Assembly: GCF_037154015.1 (NCBI RefSeq)
Contig: NZ_JBANRL010000001.1
Coordinates: 930,001 to 994,000, forward strand
Origin: Altererythrobacter aquiaggeris
GTDB lineage: Bacteria; Pseudomonadota; Alphaproteobacteria; Sphingomonadales; Sphingomonadaceae
Length of the DNA: 64,000 bases
Direction of reading: 5' to 3'
Part shown: positions 7,766 to 16,487 of the stretch, in pieces
How the letters are laid out: each line of letters begins with the position of its first letter
Numbering within the stretch: position 1 is the stretch's first letter
Notes under the pieces: generated by a model
Seen by the model: only the letters and a program-made list of their open reading frames with translations
Database searches by the model: none
What the model was told of the DNA's origin: nothing
Translations under genes and position numbers: made by a program

Positions 7766-8776
7766 TCAGGCGCTTGAGTCGGATTTCGGCATAACTTCCG
7801 CTTCGATTGGTTCGTCCTGATCGCTTGTGTAGCGGCGGCGGCCCCACAGAATGGCCGCTATGATCGCCGCGATAGGAAGGCCGATTGCCAGCAGAACAAT
7901 CAGCGCTGCTACCATCACGCCCAGAATCGAGCCGATCGACCCAAACGCGCTCCTGATGGGATCAAAGAAGCCGCCGGTTTCGGGCGTACCCGACCGGTAG
8001 GCAATGTTGACGCGGCTGAACGCGACACGGGTTTTCATCTCGGATAACCAGCTGCGCGCCTGATCGATTTCTTCATTCACTTGTGCCACACCGCGCTCGG
8101 CCTCGACGAGTTCGGCGACTGTGCCGCGGCGCGTCTCGAGCACTTCCATCAGGCGGTCGCGCAGGACGGTTCGTGCGCGCAAGCGGGCTTCGGTATCGAC
8201 TATCGCTTTGGACAGGTCTTCGCCCTGGATGCTGGCCGAAACCTGCTCGCCGCCGCGGCCCTCGGCCTCGGCAGACAGCTTTGCGCCAAAGTCACGTGCG
8301 CGCGGAGAAGCCACGGCAAGTCGGAGCTCGCCGCCAGCATAAGCGCCTTCGCTGCCCGTTTGGCTGAGTGACAGAATCTGGCAACTCGTCGGCCCCATCG
8401 CTTCGCACATATCGGCGTGCTTCTGCTGCAACGGAGCGATTTCTTCGGCACTGATGCGGAAACCGTAGTCGTAAATATAGGCAATTTTCGGCGCGCTGAC
8501 GGGCATTTCGCTGCGGCTACCGACAGCCCCGCTGATGTCACGCGAAGAAAACCCGCCCGATGACGGGCTTACTTCCGAGGATGGCGGGGGGACCGGGGCA
8601 GGCGCTCCAGTCGGTGCAGGAGGAGGGGGCGGCGGCGGCGGCCGCATCGCCATATCGGTCCCAGACATTGCGACATCGGTCGTCGTGATACGCTCGGTCA
8701 TTTCAGTTGGCTGGTTGTCGCTGCAGGAAACCAGTGTGATGCTGCCCGCGATTACCAAAAAGCTGATTTTCCTCAT
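7766..8776 (-). CDS. DUF4349 lipoprotein with coiled coil and C-terminal membrane helix
   Basis: 336-residue envelope protein. The N-terminal lipobox LVSC places the lipidated cysteine at 18. A Pro-rich segment (about 46-70) leads into the DUF4349 domain; a predicted coiled coil with the Glu-Ala-Glu-Arg-Gly-Val-Ala-x-Val-Asn pattern lies near 220-265 and a long hydrophobic segment near 285-312. Function unknown; family members are probably envelope-associated. A perfect 16-bp palindrome lies 35 nt upstream of its start. Confidence 0.8.
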   Translation of the reverse strand: MRKISFLVIAGSITLVSCSDNQPTEMTERITTTDVAMSGTDMAMRPPPPPPPPAPTGAPAPVPPPSSEVSPSSGGFSSRDISGAVGSRSEMPVSAPKIAYIYDYGFRISAEEIAPLQQKHADMCEAMGPTSCQILSLSQTGSEGAYAGGELRLAVASPRARDFGAKLSAEAEGRGGEQVSASIQGEDLSKAIVDTEARLRARTVLRDRLMEVLETRRGTVAELVEAERGVAQVNEEIDQARSWLSEMKTRVAFSRVNIAYRSGTPETGGFFDPIRSAFGSIGSILGVMVAALIVLLAIGLPIAAIIAAILWGRRRYTSDQDEPIEAEVMPKSDSSA

Positions 8777-8810
8777 GAAAGTCTTCTCCGGGTGAAGATT
8801 GCCTTATTTT

Positions 8811-8826
8811 TGCCACAATTGTGGCA
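8811..8826. promoter_or_regulatory. 16-bp perfect palindrome upstream of the DUF4349 gene
   Basis: TGCCACAATTGTGGCA is fully self-complementary, located 35-50 nt upstream of the DUF4349 start, where a promoter or operator is expected. It fits a site for a dimeric repressor; the regulator is unknown. Confidence 0.5.
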
Positions 8827-8854
8827 GGGTGTCAGAATTTAGCAAGGCCCAAAC

Positions 8855-8886
8855 GAAAGGCCACGCTGATTTTACCCAGCGTGGCC
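8855..8886 (-). terminator. Terminator of the PfpI-like gene
   Basis: On the minus strand GGCCACGCTG and CAGCGTGGCC form a perfect 10-bp stem (8859-8868 with 8877-8886) around an 8-nt loop, followed by TTTCGTTT. It lies 26 nt past the stop of the upstream minus-strand gene. Confidence 0.75.
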
Positions 8887-8911
8887 ATTATTCTTCTTTG
8901 ACTTGAGTTGC

Positions 8912-9463
8912 TTAGGCCGATTGAAGCTCTGCCTTTTTGGCGTGTTCGCCCAGCATATCCAGCAGTGCCTTGGAAAATGCCGGAATGTCTTCTGGCTTGC
9001 GGCTGGTGATGAATTGGCCATCGACAACGACCTCGGCATCGACAACTTCGGCGCCGGCGTTTTTCAGATCCGTGCGGATCGAAGGCCAGGCGGTCACTTT
9101 CCTGCCCTTTATCACATCGGCCTCGGCCAGAAGCCAAGGCGCGTGGCAGATCGCCGCGATAGGCTTACCCGAAAATGCAAATTCCTTGATGAGGCTGATC
9201 GCGTCGGCGTTCATGCGCAAAATATCCGGGTTCATCTGACCGCCGGGCAGTAACAGCGCATCATATTCGCTGACCGTCACATTGCTGATCTTGAGATCGA
9301 CCTTTACACTTTCGCCCCAGTCCTTGTCATCCCAGCCTTTGATCTCGCCTTCTTCCGGACTGGCGACGTCGGTTGCGATCCCGGCGTTTTCCAGGTTCGC
9401 TTTGGGAACGGTCAATTCCGACTGTTCGAAACCGTCGGTGGACATGATAAGTACGCGTGTCAT
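8912..9463 (-). CDS. DJ-1/PfpI family protein (type 1 glutamine amidotransferase-like)
   Basis: 183-residue cytoplasmic protein of the PfpI/YhbO group, linked in other bacteria to stress survival and carbonyl or glycated-product handling. The nucleophile elbow AICHAPW gives Cys106-His107, and Glu13 (GFEQSE) is the conserved acidic partner. The start at 9463 follows an AAGGAG ribosome binding site; a longer in-frame opening upstream lacks conservation. It is divergent from parC with 100 nt between the starts and ends in a strong hairpin. Confidence 0.85.
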   Translation of the reverse strand: MTRVLIMSTDGFEQSELTVPKANLENAGIATDVASPEEGEIKGWDDKDWGESVKVDLKISNVTVSEYDALLLPGGQMNPDILRMNADAISLIKEFAFSGKPIAAICHAPWLLAEADVIKGRKVTAWPSIRTDLKNAGAEVVDAEVVVDGQFITSRKPEDIPAFSKALLDMLGEHAKKAELQSA

Positions 9464-9563
9464 GTTGGTTAACTCCTTGAATTGGGTGTGACCTTTTAAC
9501 GGTTGGGGAAGGTGAAACGTTCCGGATTGTTCCGCGAGTGGTTTCACTGATAAGGCGGGCCGC

Positions 9564-11873
9564 ATGACCACCACCAAAGCTGACGACATAATCCCCGATC
9601 CCTTCGACGCCATCGTTGATGCGCCGTTCGATTCCGCGCTCGAAGAACGCTATCTGGTCTATGCGCTGTCCACGATCACTGCCCGTTCGCTGCCCGATCT
9701 GCGTGACGGTCTCAAACCCGTCCACCGCCGCCTTTTGTGGACCATGCGCCAGCTGAAACTGGACCCGTCCAACAATTACAAGAAGTCGGCCCGCGTGGTG
9801 GGCGAGGTTATCGGTAAATATCACCCCCACGGCGATACCGCCGCCTATGATGCGATGGTGCGGCTGGCGCAGGATTTTTCGCTGCGATATCCGCTGGTGG
9901 AAGGGCAAGGCAATTTCGGCAATATCGACGGGGATAATGCCGCCGCTTACCGTTACACCGAAGCCCGTCTGACCAAAACCGCGATGAGCCTGATGGCCGG
10001 TCTGGATGACGGTACGGTCGATTTCATCCCGACATATAATAACGAGGATGAAGAGCCGGAACTTATGCCCGGTCTGTTCCCCAATCTGCTCGCCAATGGT
10101 GCCAGCGGTATTGCGGTGGGCATGGCAACCAACATTCCCAGCCATAACGTGGCCGAGATTATCGACGCGACATTGGAACTGATCGATATTCCGCATGTCG
10201 AACATTCCCGGCTGATGGAATTGTTCCACGGGCCCGATCTGCCCACCGGCGGCCTGATTGTGGACAGTCCGGCGGTGATTTCGAATGCTTACGAAACCGG
10301 GCGGGGATCGTTTCGGATCCGCGGGCGCTTCCGCTCGGCCGAAGCGGAAAAGCAGGCCGACAGGGATGCCGGGATCGAACGATTGGGCAGCGGGCAGTAC
10401 CAGCTGGTGATCAGCGAAATCCCCTACCAGGTGCAAAAGGGCAAACTGATCGAACAGATCGCCCAGCTCATTGCCGACAAGAAGCTCCCGATCCTCGAGG
10501 ATGTCCGCGACGAAAGCGATGAGAATATCCGTCTCGTGCTGGTGCCGAAGAACCGCAATGTCGATCCCGAATTGCTCAAGGAATCGCTCTACAAGCTGAC
10601 CGATCTGGAAACCCGGTTCGGCCTCAACCTCAACGTCCTCGACGCCACCCGCACACCGATGGTGATGGGGCTGAAGGAACTGCTGAATAACTGGACGGCA
10701 GCACAGATCGAAATCCTCCAGCGCCGCACACGGCACCGGCTGGACAAGATCGCCGCGCGGCTGGAACTGGTCGAAGGTTATATCAAAGCCTTCCTCAATC
10801 TCGACCGGGTCATCGAAATCATCCGCACCGAGGATGAGCCCAAACCGATCATGATGAAGGAGTTCGAGCTAACCGACCGGCAGGCCGAAGCTATCCTGAA
10901 TATGCGTCTGCGCAGCTTGCGCAAACTCGAGGAAATGCAACTGCGCGGCGAGCGGGACGATCTGCTGACGGAACGCGAGGAACTGGAAACACTGCTGGGT
11001 TCACCAGCCCGCCAGCGTACGCGACTGAAACGCGATCTGAAGGCATTGCGCAAGGAATACGGCGAAGACACGCTGCTTGGCGCGCGGCGGACGACCATCG
11101 CCGAAGCTGCCCCGGCGGTTGAATTCAGCATGGACGCGATGATCGAAAAAGAGCCGGTCACGGTTATCCTGTCCGAAAAAGGCTGGATCCGCGGCGCAAA
11201 GGGCCATGTCGATCTGGCGACGGATGACGGTATGGGCGACTTCAAATACAAGGAAGGCGATGCCCCCGCCTTTGCGCTGCACGCGCAGACAACCGATAAA
11301 TTGCTGCTGATTGCAAACAATGGCCGCGTATATACGCTGGGCGGTGACAAACTGCCCGGCGCGCGCGGCTTTGGCGAGCCGATCCGAAACACGCTGGATA
11401 TCGATGCGGAGGCCGATATCGTCGGCCTCGTGGTGCACAAGCCGGACGGCCAGATGCTGTTCGCCAGTTCGAACGGCAAAGGCTTCGCCGCGCAGACTTC
11501 CGAACTGCTGGCCGAAACCAAGAAGGGCCGTCAGGTGGTCAACCTCAAGCCGGGCGTCAAACTGGTAGTGGTCCGTGAAATCGCATCCGAGCATGATCAT
11601 GTGGCCGTGGTCGGCGACAACCGCAAAATGGTAATCTTCAACATGGAAGAACTACCCGTTCTGGCGCGGGGGCAGGGCGTCATGCTGCAACGCTACCGTG
11701 ATGGCGGTTTGTCCGATGCAACCACACTGACACTGGACGAAGGGCTTAGCTGGGCAATGGGCGGCAAGGGTGACAGGACCCGCACCGAAAAAGACGTGTG
11801 GCAATGGAAAGTCGCGCGCGGTGCTGCCGGCCGCCTGCCGCCGCAAGGCTTCCCGCGGGATAACAAGTTCTAG
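9564..11873 (+). CDS. parC: DNA topoisomerase IV subunit A
   Basis: 769-residue type II topoisomerase A subunit that decatenates daughter chromosomes with ParE. The winged-helix catalytic region contains AYRYTEARL, placing the active tyrosine at about 131. The quinolone-resistance region reads [12 protein letters not shown], giving Thr92 and Asp96 at the positions of E. coli Ser80 and Glu84. A beta-pinwheel C-terminal domain (about 500-740) lacks the GyrA box, which favours ParC over GyrA. parE is not in the window. A bidirectional terminator follows directly. Confidence 0.93.
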   Translation: MTTTKADDIIPDPFDAIVDAPFDSALEERYLVYALSTITARSLPDLRDGLKPVHRRLLWTMRQLKLDPSNNYKKSARVVGEVIGKYHPHGDTAAYDAMVRLAQDFSLRYPLVEGQGNFGNIDGDNAAAYRYTEARLTKTAMSLMAGLDDGTVDFIPTYNNEDEEPELMPGLFPNLLANGASGIAVGMATNIPSHNVAEIIDATLELIDIPHVEHSRLMELFHGPDLPTGGLIVDSPAVISNAYETGRGSFRIRGRFRSAEAEKQADRDAGIERLGSGQYQLVISEIPYQVQKGKLIEQIAQLIADKKLPILEDVRDESDENIRLVLVPKNRNVDPELLKESLYKLTDLETRFGLNLNVLDATRTPMVMGLKELLNNWTAAQIEILQRRTRHRLDKIAARLELVEGYIKAFLNLDRVIEIIRTEDEPKPIMMKEFELTDRQAEAILNMRLRSLRKLEEMQLRGERDDLLTEREELETLLGSPARQRTRLKRDLKALRKEYGEDTLLGARRTTIAEAAPAVEFSMDAMIEKEPVTVILSEKGWIRGAKGHVDLATDDGMGDFKYKEGDAPAFALHAQTTDKLLLIANNGRVYTLGGDKLPGARGFGEPIRNTLDIDAEADIVGLVVHKPDGQMLFASSNGKGFAAQTSELLAETKKGRQVVNLKPGVKLVVVREIASEHDHVAVVGDNRKMVIFNMEELPVLARGQGVMLQRYRDGGLSDATTLTLDEGLSWAMGGKGDRTRTEKDVWQWKVARGAAGRLPPQGFPRDNKF

Positions 11874-11875
11874 GT

Positions 11876-11916
11876 AAAAATAGGGCCTCCCTGTTTCCAG
11901 AGAGGCCCGGTTTTTG
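11876..11916. terminator. Bidirectional terminator between parC and the helicase gene
   Basis: GGGCCTC (11883-11889) pairs with GAGGCCC (11902-11908). An A-run precedes and a T-run follows, so it can end both the plus-strand parC and the minus-strand DEAD-box gene, whose stops are about 45 nt apart. Confidence 0.8.
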
Positions 11917-11919
11917 TGT

Positions 11920-13317
11920 TTAGCTGCTGCGGCGCTGTCCGCCGCTGGCCGGTTTGGCAGAGTAGGTTTTCCTGCGGCTCCCGCCGCCATAATTCTTGCC
12001 GCCACCCGAGTTGGCACCCGAATTGCTGCCCGAACCGCCGCCCGAACCGGACCGACCGCGATTGCCGCCGGAAGGGCGTCCGCCGCGATTGCCGCCGCCT
12101 GCGCCGCGTCCGCCGGCATATTCGCCGCCCGATGCTTTCTTTGCTGGGGCGGGCAAGGATTTTGCCTGCGCCTGAAAATCTTCGATCAGCGGAACCGGTG
12201 TCAGTCGCAGTCCGGTCAATTTTTCGATGTCGCGGATATATGGCCGTTCGTCTGGGGCGATATAGCTGATTGCCATCCCGCCTTTGCCGGCCCGCGCAGT
12301 GCGGCCGATCCGGTGCACATATTGTTCGGCAACATTGGGAATTTCAAAATTGAAGACCGCGCTTACGCCCGGCACATCGATGCCGCGTGCCGCAATGTCG
12401 GTTGCGACCAATACAGGCACTGCACCGCGGCGGAAACCGTCAAGTGCGCGGGTGCGCTGCGCCTGTGTCTTGTTGCCATGGATTGCAGCGGCGTTGATGC
12501 CCGCCGAAACCAGATGGCGCACGACCCGGTCCGCACCGTGTTTGGTGCGGGTAAAGACCAGCGCGCTTTCAATCTCGCCATTGGCGATACCCTTGCGCAG
12601 GCTGAGAGTGAGCAGAGCCTGCTTCTCGGCCTGATTGATAAAGGTGCAATATTGCTCGACCCGCTCTGCCGTGGTGGATTGCGGCGCAACCTCGACGCGC
12701 ACGGGGTTGTCGATAAAGCGCTTGCCAAGATCGGCGATCGCCTTGGGCATGGTGGCGCTGAAAAACAGGCTCTGCCGCTCTTTGGGCAGCATATTGGCGA
12801 TCCGCGTCAGCGGCTTGATAAAGCCCAGGTCCATCATCTGGTCGGCTTCGTCGAGAACAAAGATTTCGACATCGCGAAGGGTCAGTGCGCGCTGTTCGAC
12901 AAGATCGATCAGGCGACCCGGTGTCGCCACCAGAACATCGGTGCCGTTCACCAGCTTGCGCGCCTGTTTGCTGGCGGGAACACCGCCAAAAATGCACTGG
13001 ATCGAAAGCGGCAGGTTTTTGGCATAGAAACGCATGTTCTCGGCGATCTGTGCGGCAAGTTCGCGCGTCGGGGAAAGGATCAGCATCCGGCAAGACGCAG
13101 GCTTTGGCTTCACATTGCCCTGCGCCAGCTTGTGCAGCGAGGGTAGCGAGAACGCTGCGGTTTTACCCGTTCCCGTCTGGGCGATACCCAGAAGGTCGCG
13201 GCCCTGCATCAATGCAGGAATGCTTTCGCGCTGGATCGGCGTCGGGGTGTCATAACCCTTCGACTTCAATGCGCGCAGGATAGGCTCGGCCAGGCCGAGC
13301 TCTTCGAAATAGGACAT
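11920..13317 (-). CDS. DEAD-box RNA helicase (RhlE-like)
   Basis: 465-residue ATP-dependent RNA helicase. Motifs in order: Q motif (PTPIQ, about 25-29), Walker A AQTGTGKT (46-53), PTRELAAQ (83-90), DEAD (156-159), SAT (187-189) and HRIGRTAR. The last ~70 residues are rich in Gly, Ser, Arg and Asn, a typical RNA-binding tail. RhlE-type helicases act in ribosome assembly and RNA turnover, often at low temperature. The start at 13317 is the Met of MSYFEELGL; the in-frame upstream codons are a structured leader. Confidence 0.88.
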   Translation of the reverse strand: MSYFEELGLAEPILRALKSKGYDTPTPIQRESIPALMQGRDLLGIAQTGTGKTAAFSLPSLHKLAQGNVKPKPASCRMLILSPTRELAAQIAENMRFYAKNLPLSIQCIFGGVPASKQARKLVNGTDVLVATPGRLIDLVEQRALTLRDVEIFVLDEADQMMDLGFIKPLTRIANMLPKERQSLFFSATMPKAIADLGKRFIDNPVRVEVAPQSTTAERVEQYCTFINQAEKQALLTLSLRKGIANGEIESALVFTRTKHGADRVVRHLVSAGINAAAIHGNKTQAQRTRALDGFRRGAVPVLVATDIAARGIDVPGVSAVFNFEIPNVAEQYVHRIGRTARAGKGGMAISYIAPDERPYIRDIEKLTGLRLTPVPLIEDFQAQAKSLPAPAKKASGGEYAGGRGAGGGNRGGRPSGGNRGRSGSGGGSGSNSGANSGGGKNYGGGSRRKTYSAKPASGGQRRSS

Positions 13318-13533
13318 AAATATACTCTCAGTGTGCGCCAGACGGACATGGGTCCGGGCGCAGTGGGTCATTCGGCGACCCAAGCGTGAGGGGGAAGCTT
13401 TACAAAGGAACGAGCCCGATTGATCGCTGCGGGACCTTGGCCATTTTATGTGGGCCAGGTTCACGCTCGCAGTCGATTACGCGGTACATTCCGCGCAGGT
13501 CGTTGGGGCCCATGTAGGGGGGGTTTTATGAAA
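13318..13533 (-). promoter_or_regulatory. Structured leader region upstream of the DEAD-box helicase gene
   Basis: About 215 nt without a gene. Read on the minus strand, it holds a hairpin with GGGTC/GACCC arms (13365-13381) and a longer imperfect stem-loop between GCGCC and GGCGC (13335-13361) close to the start codon. Long folded leaders are common on cold-induced helicase mRNAs, so thermal control is a reasonable guess. No promoter boxes are clear enough to place. Confidence 0.4.
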
Positions 13534-13550
13534 GCGCAATTAACTTGCGC
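13534..13550 (-). terminator. Possible terminator after cca
   Basis: GCGCAA and TTGCGC form a perfect 6-bp stem with a 5-nt loop, 10 nt beyond the cca stop, followed by TTTCAT on the minus strand. The T-run is short, so this is moderate evidence. Confidence 0.45.
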
Positions 13551-13559
13551 AAAATAGTT

Positions 13560-14738
13560 TCACAATTGCGCCAGTAGCGTGTCGAGAATGGCGGAAACGC
13601 GGGCTTTATCGGGAAACCCTTCGGCAACCCACTGGTCTTCCAACTGGCTTTGAATTGCTGAAACCTGCGGACCGGGTTTGATCCCCCGCGCAATGATCGC
13701 ACCCCCGTTGAGTGGAAACTCGGGGATTTCCCAGTCTTGGATGGAGGCGATATCCGCGCCGGCCAACAGCAGCCGGTCGATCGCGCAATCCTTGCCGATA
13801 TTGTAGGCAAGGGCGCGCGGGTTATCGACGTCGGCCGGGGTCCGTTCGGCAACGCAGGCAATCCGCGCCTGCTGCGCGCGTGACAGGCGCAGGCGTGATG
13901 CGGTACTGGCTGCGACGGCAGGCAGGGCAGGCAACAATGCCGCCAAACGGCGTAACGCATCGGGCCGGGCACTGGCCGCCTGTTCGGTGGTTATGAGCGA
14001 GCGCAATTTTGTGATTTCGCGCTGGCCGCATTCGGGTAACACCACTGGCAGCACGCCCAGCGTGTGCATCCGCGCGACCGTTTCCGCGGGATCTGGCAGG
14101 CCAAGCAGGTTCAGCAATTCCCACCCAACCCGTTCGCGTGACAGGCCCGCGAGCTGCCCGGCAAGTGCGCTGCAAGCCTCCTCGGCGATGGCGTCAGGCT
14201 TTGCACCGAACCGGGCCTGAAAGCGGAAATACCGCAGGATGCGCAGATAATCCTCGGCAATCCGTGTGCGCGCATCACCGATAAAGCGGACGCGCTGCGT
14301 GGCCAGATCATCGCGCCCGCCGAAGTAATCGAACAATTCCAGCGTCACCGGATCGGCATAAAGCGCATTGATCGTGAAATCGCGCCGCGCCGCATCCTCT
14401 TTCCAGTCGCTGGCAAATTGCACCTCGGCATGGCGCCCGTCGGTGGCGATATCCTTGCGCAGAGTGGTTATTTCTACCGTCCCGTCATCCAGAATGGCGG
14501 TTACCGTGCCGTGTTTCAGCCCGGTCGGGATGGTGCGGATGCCTGCGGCCTGCAACCGGACGATCACCTCATGCGGGGGCAACGGTGTCGCGGCGTCGAT
14601 GTCCTGCACATCCTTGCCCACCAATGTATCGCGGACCGCCCCGCCGACCCAACGCGCATGACCGCTGCCAAGGGCACGCACCAATGCGGCGAGCGTATCG
14701 CGCTGTGTCCATTCGGCCGGCGGGAGCGTGTCAGCCAT
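13560..14738 (-). CDS. cca: CCA tRNA nucleotidyltransferase / poly(A) polymerase family
   Basis: 392-residue class II nucleotidyltransferase, adding CCA to tRNA 3' ends. The head domain has GGAVRD (32-37) and the metal-binding DID (46-48), then RRDFTINAL (about 119-127) and the EDYLRILRYFRF segment (about 162-173) that reads the incoming base. The C-terminal half is helical. A poly(A) polymerase of the same family is the alternative; the alphaproteobacterial context after a CoA-type Nudix gene favours Cca. The start overlaps the Nudix gene stop by 8 nt. Confidence 0.87.
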   Translation of the reverse strand: MADTLPPAEWTQRDTLAALVRALGSGHARWVGGAVRDTLVGKDVQDIDAATPLPPHEVIVRLQAAGIRTIPTGLKHGTVTAILDDGTVEITTLRKDIATDGRHAEVQFASDWKEDAARRDFTINALYADPVTLELFDYFGGRDDLATQRVRFIGDARTRIAEDYLRILRYFRFQARFGAKPDAIAEEACSALAGQLAGLSRERVGWELLNLLGLPDPAETVARMHTLGVLPVVLPECGQREITKLRSLITTEQAASARPDALRRLAALLPALPAVAASTASRLRLSRAQQARIACVAERTPADVDNPRALAYNIGKDCAIDRLLLAGADIASIQDWEIPEFPLNGGAIIARGIKPGPQVSAIQSQLEDQWVAEGFPDKARVSAILDTLLAQL

Positions 14739-15336
14739 CGGTGATACCCCGCCAGTCTATCCGGCGTGAAAGGTTCGCGATGATCGCCGCGGTAACACCC
14801 CAGATCCGGTAACCTTCCCAGTTGATCTGGTAATAATGCCGGTTTTCGCCTTTCCAGTAGGCCTCGTGCGCGCTGCGGTTGGCCGGATCGACCACGAAAT
14901 CGAGCGGAGCCTCGAACCAGTCGGCCACTTCGCCGGGATCGGGTGTAATCGCGATATCATGCGGGACGACCGCCAGCACCGGGGTCACGGCAAAGCCGCT
15001 GCCTGTGTTGAACAGGTCGGTCGGGCCGATCACGCGCACTGCACCGCGTGCGATCCCCAGTTCCTCCTCCGCCTCGCGCAGCGCGGCTTCGACGGCATTT
15101 TCGCCGCGTTCGATCTTGCCGCCGGGGAAGGCGACCTGACCCGGATGATCGGCCATCGTGTCGGGGCGCCTGGTCAGCAGCATGCCGGGGCGAGGGCGGT
15201 CGGTGATAGCGATCAGCACGGCTGCATCACGCGAAGTTTCATGCGGTCCCAACCCCGCATCATCGAGCAAATCGTGAATATCCACGTCATGGCCGGCGCG
15301 GTGCAGGCGGGCAAGTTCGTCGAACAGCGCGCTCAT
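14731..15336 (-). CDS. CoA pyrophosphatase, Nudix family
   Basis: 201-residue Nudix hydrolase. The Nudix box GGKIERGEN...REAEEELG spans about 72-94, preceded by LLTRRPDTMADHPGQVAFPGG, the signature associated with NudL-type coenzyme A diphosphatases. It likely cleaves CoA derivatives to phosphopantetheine products in the cytoplasm. It overlaps the DUF1285 gene upstream (ATGA) and cca downstream, forming a coupled minus-strand run. Confidence 0.85.
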   Translation of the reverse strand: MSALFDELARLHRAGHDVDIHDLLDDAGLGPHETSRDAAVLIAITDRPRPGMLLTRRPDTMADHPGQVAFPGGKIERGENAVEAALREAEEELGIARGAVRVIGPTDLFNTGSGFAVTPVLAVVPHDIAITPDPGEVADWFEAPLDFVVDPANRSAHEAYWKGENRHYYQINWEGYRIWGVTAAIIANLSRRIDWRGITDG

Positions 15337-15881
15337 CCCGGTAACAAGGAAAATTCCGCACCCTGGCTCTGAACGCTCCAGCCATCACCAAGGCTGGCGG
15401 AATGTTCGGCGATCTGGGCGTAGGTGCTACGGTTCAGCCGGGCTTCGCAGCCGTGCCTTACGTCCAGATACAGGGCCGGCGTGTCACTGTCGCCGCGCGC
15501 GATGATCGGGTGTTCGGGACCGGCCAGCACAATGTCATCGGTATTGAGACGGAAAGCCAAAGCGCCTTCGCTTTGCTGCATATCGACCGCAATGAACGCG
15601 GCGTCCTCCACCGCGATTGTCAGCTTCTGATAAGGCGTCATCAGCCAATGCTGACCGGTCCGGTCGCGGATCAGCAGCGAGGCGAAGGCGCGGACCATCG
15701 CGGGGCGCGTGATTTCGCTGTCCTGATGAAACCAGGTTCCGTCGCGGGCAATCCGCATTTCGCTGTCGCCGCTGGCATCGGGCGACCATTGATCGACCGG
15801 CGGCAATTTGCGCGCTGCGACCGCTTCGGCGATCTGGCTTAGTGACAATCCGGCAAGCTCTGGTGGGGGTTCGTAAGGCAT
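15333..15881 (-). CDS. DUF1285 domain-containing protein
   Basis: 182-residue soluble protein of the DUF1285 family. Recognisable features are the WFHQDSEITRPAMVRAFASL segment near 50-70 and the LYLDVRHGCEARLNRSTY segment near 137-154. The structure of family members suggests a two-domain fold of unknown role. It is the first gene of a coupled run with the Nudix hydrolase and cca. Confidence 0.8.
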   Translation of the reverse strand: MPYEPPPELAGLSLSQIAEAVAARKLPPVDQWSPDASGDSEMRIARDGTWFHQDSEITRPAMVRAFASLLIRDRTGQHWLMTPYQKLTIAVEDAAFIAVDMQQSEGALAFRLNTDDIVLAGPEHPIIARGDSDTPALYLDVRHGCEARLNRSTYAQIAEHSASLGDGWSVQSQGAEFSLLPG

Positions 15882-15914
15882 TGTTGAACGGATGCCACAG
15901 CGCTGCGTCCCGGT

Positions 15915-16430
15915 CTAGTTAGGGCGGTCCCACGGGCCCAGCATTCCGGTGGACGGCAATATCGCGGGATTGGGGGTGCGGACCAGCAAGCGATGTTGCT
16001 CGAATGGCCCGGGGCAGCGCCAGCCTGACGTGTGCGCGGCGGTGAATTCGAAAAACCGTTCGTAATATTCGGGATCGCCGATCATCACCTGCGGCAATGT
16101 CGCATCCTGTGCCATGCCGCCCAGCGTGGCCAGCATCAGTGCCTTGCCGTAACCATCGTTCTGTTTTTCCGGGAGCACGGCGACCGGGCCGATCATGACC
16201 ATGGGATGGCGGCGGCCATCGTCGTCGGTCAAGGCAACGGGCCACGCCTGGATCGCGCCCGCGAGCATATCGTCCTCGTCCAAGGCGGCGAAGCTGAGCG
16301 GGGGGAGATATTCCTGCCCTTCGCGGATCCGGTAAGCAGTACGCTTGTGCCGGTCTTGTCCGAATGCAGCATCCAGCAATGCTTCGATCAGGCCGGGGTC
16401 AACGTCGCCGAGAGGGATAATGTTCGCCAT
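15915..16430 (-). CDS. GNAT-like N-acetyltransferase
   Basis: 171-residue GNAT-superfamily protein. The acetyl-CoA binding strand-loop-helix reads IGPVAVLPEKQNDGYGKALM (about 80-99), a slightly unusual Q/R-x-x-G-x-G/A site. A conserved GDPEYYERFFEFTA segment follows. Substrate unknown. The start at 16430 (MANIIPLGD) fits the family; 15 further in-frame residues upstream look non-conserved. It lies 58 nt after the sugar dehydrogenase-like gene starts its own run upstream. Confidence 0.78.
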   Translation of the reverse strand: MANIIPLGDVDPGLIEALLDAAFGQDRHKRTAYRIREGQEYLPPLSFAALDEDDMLAGAIQAWPVALTDDDGRRHPMVMIGPVAVLPEKQNDGYGKALMLATLGGMAQDATLPQVMIGDPEYYERFFEFTAAHTSGWRCPGPFEQHRLLVRTPNPAILPSTGMLGPWDRPN

Positions 16431-16487
16431 ACCGGGCGGGCCGTTAAGTGGCCGCGCACGGTTTGCCAACTGCAATTCGGCTTGAGG

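Noticed and set aside
9327-10736. Long open frame of about 469 codons on the minus strand across the start of parC
   Set aside because: It lies antisense to the conserved ParC catalytic region, shows no recognisable family, and its length is explained by the third-position composition of parC.
11914-13146. Plus-strand open frame of about 410 codons opposite the DEAD-box gene
   Set aside because: Antisense to helicase motifs, starts inside the low-complexity Gly-rich tail, and carries no credible domain.
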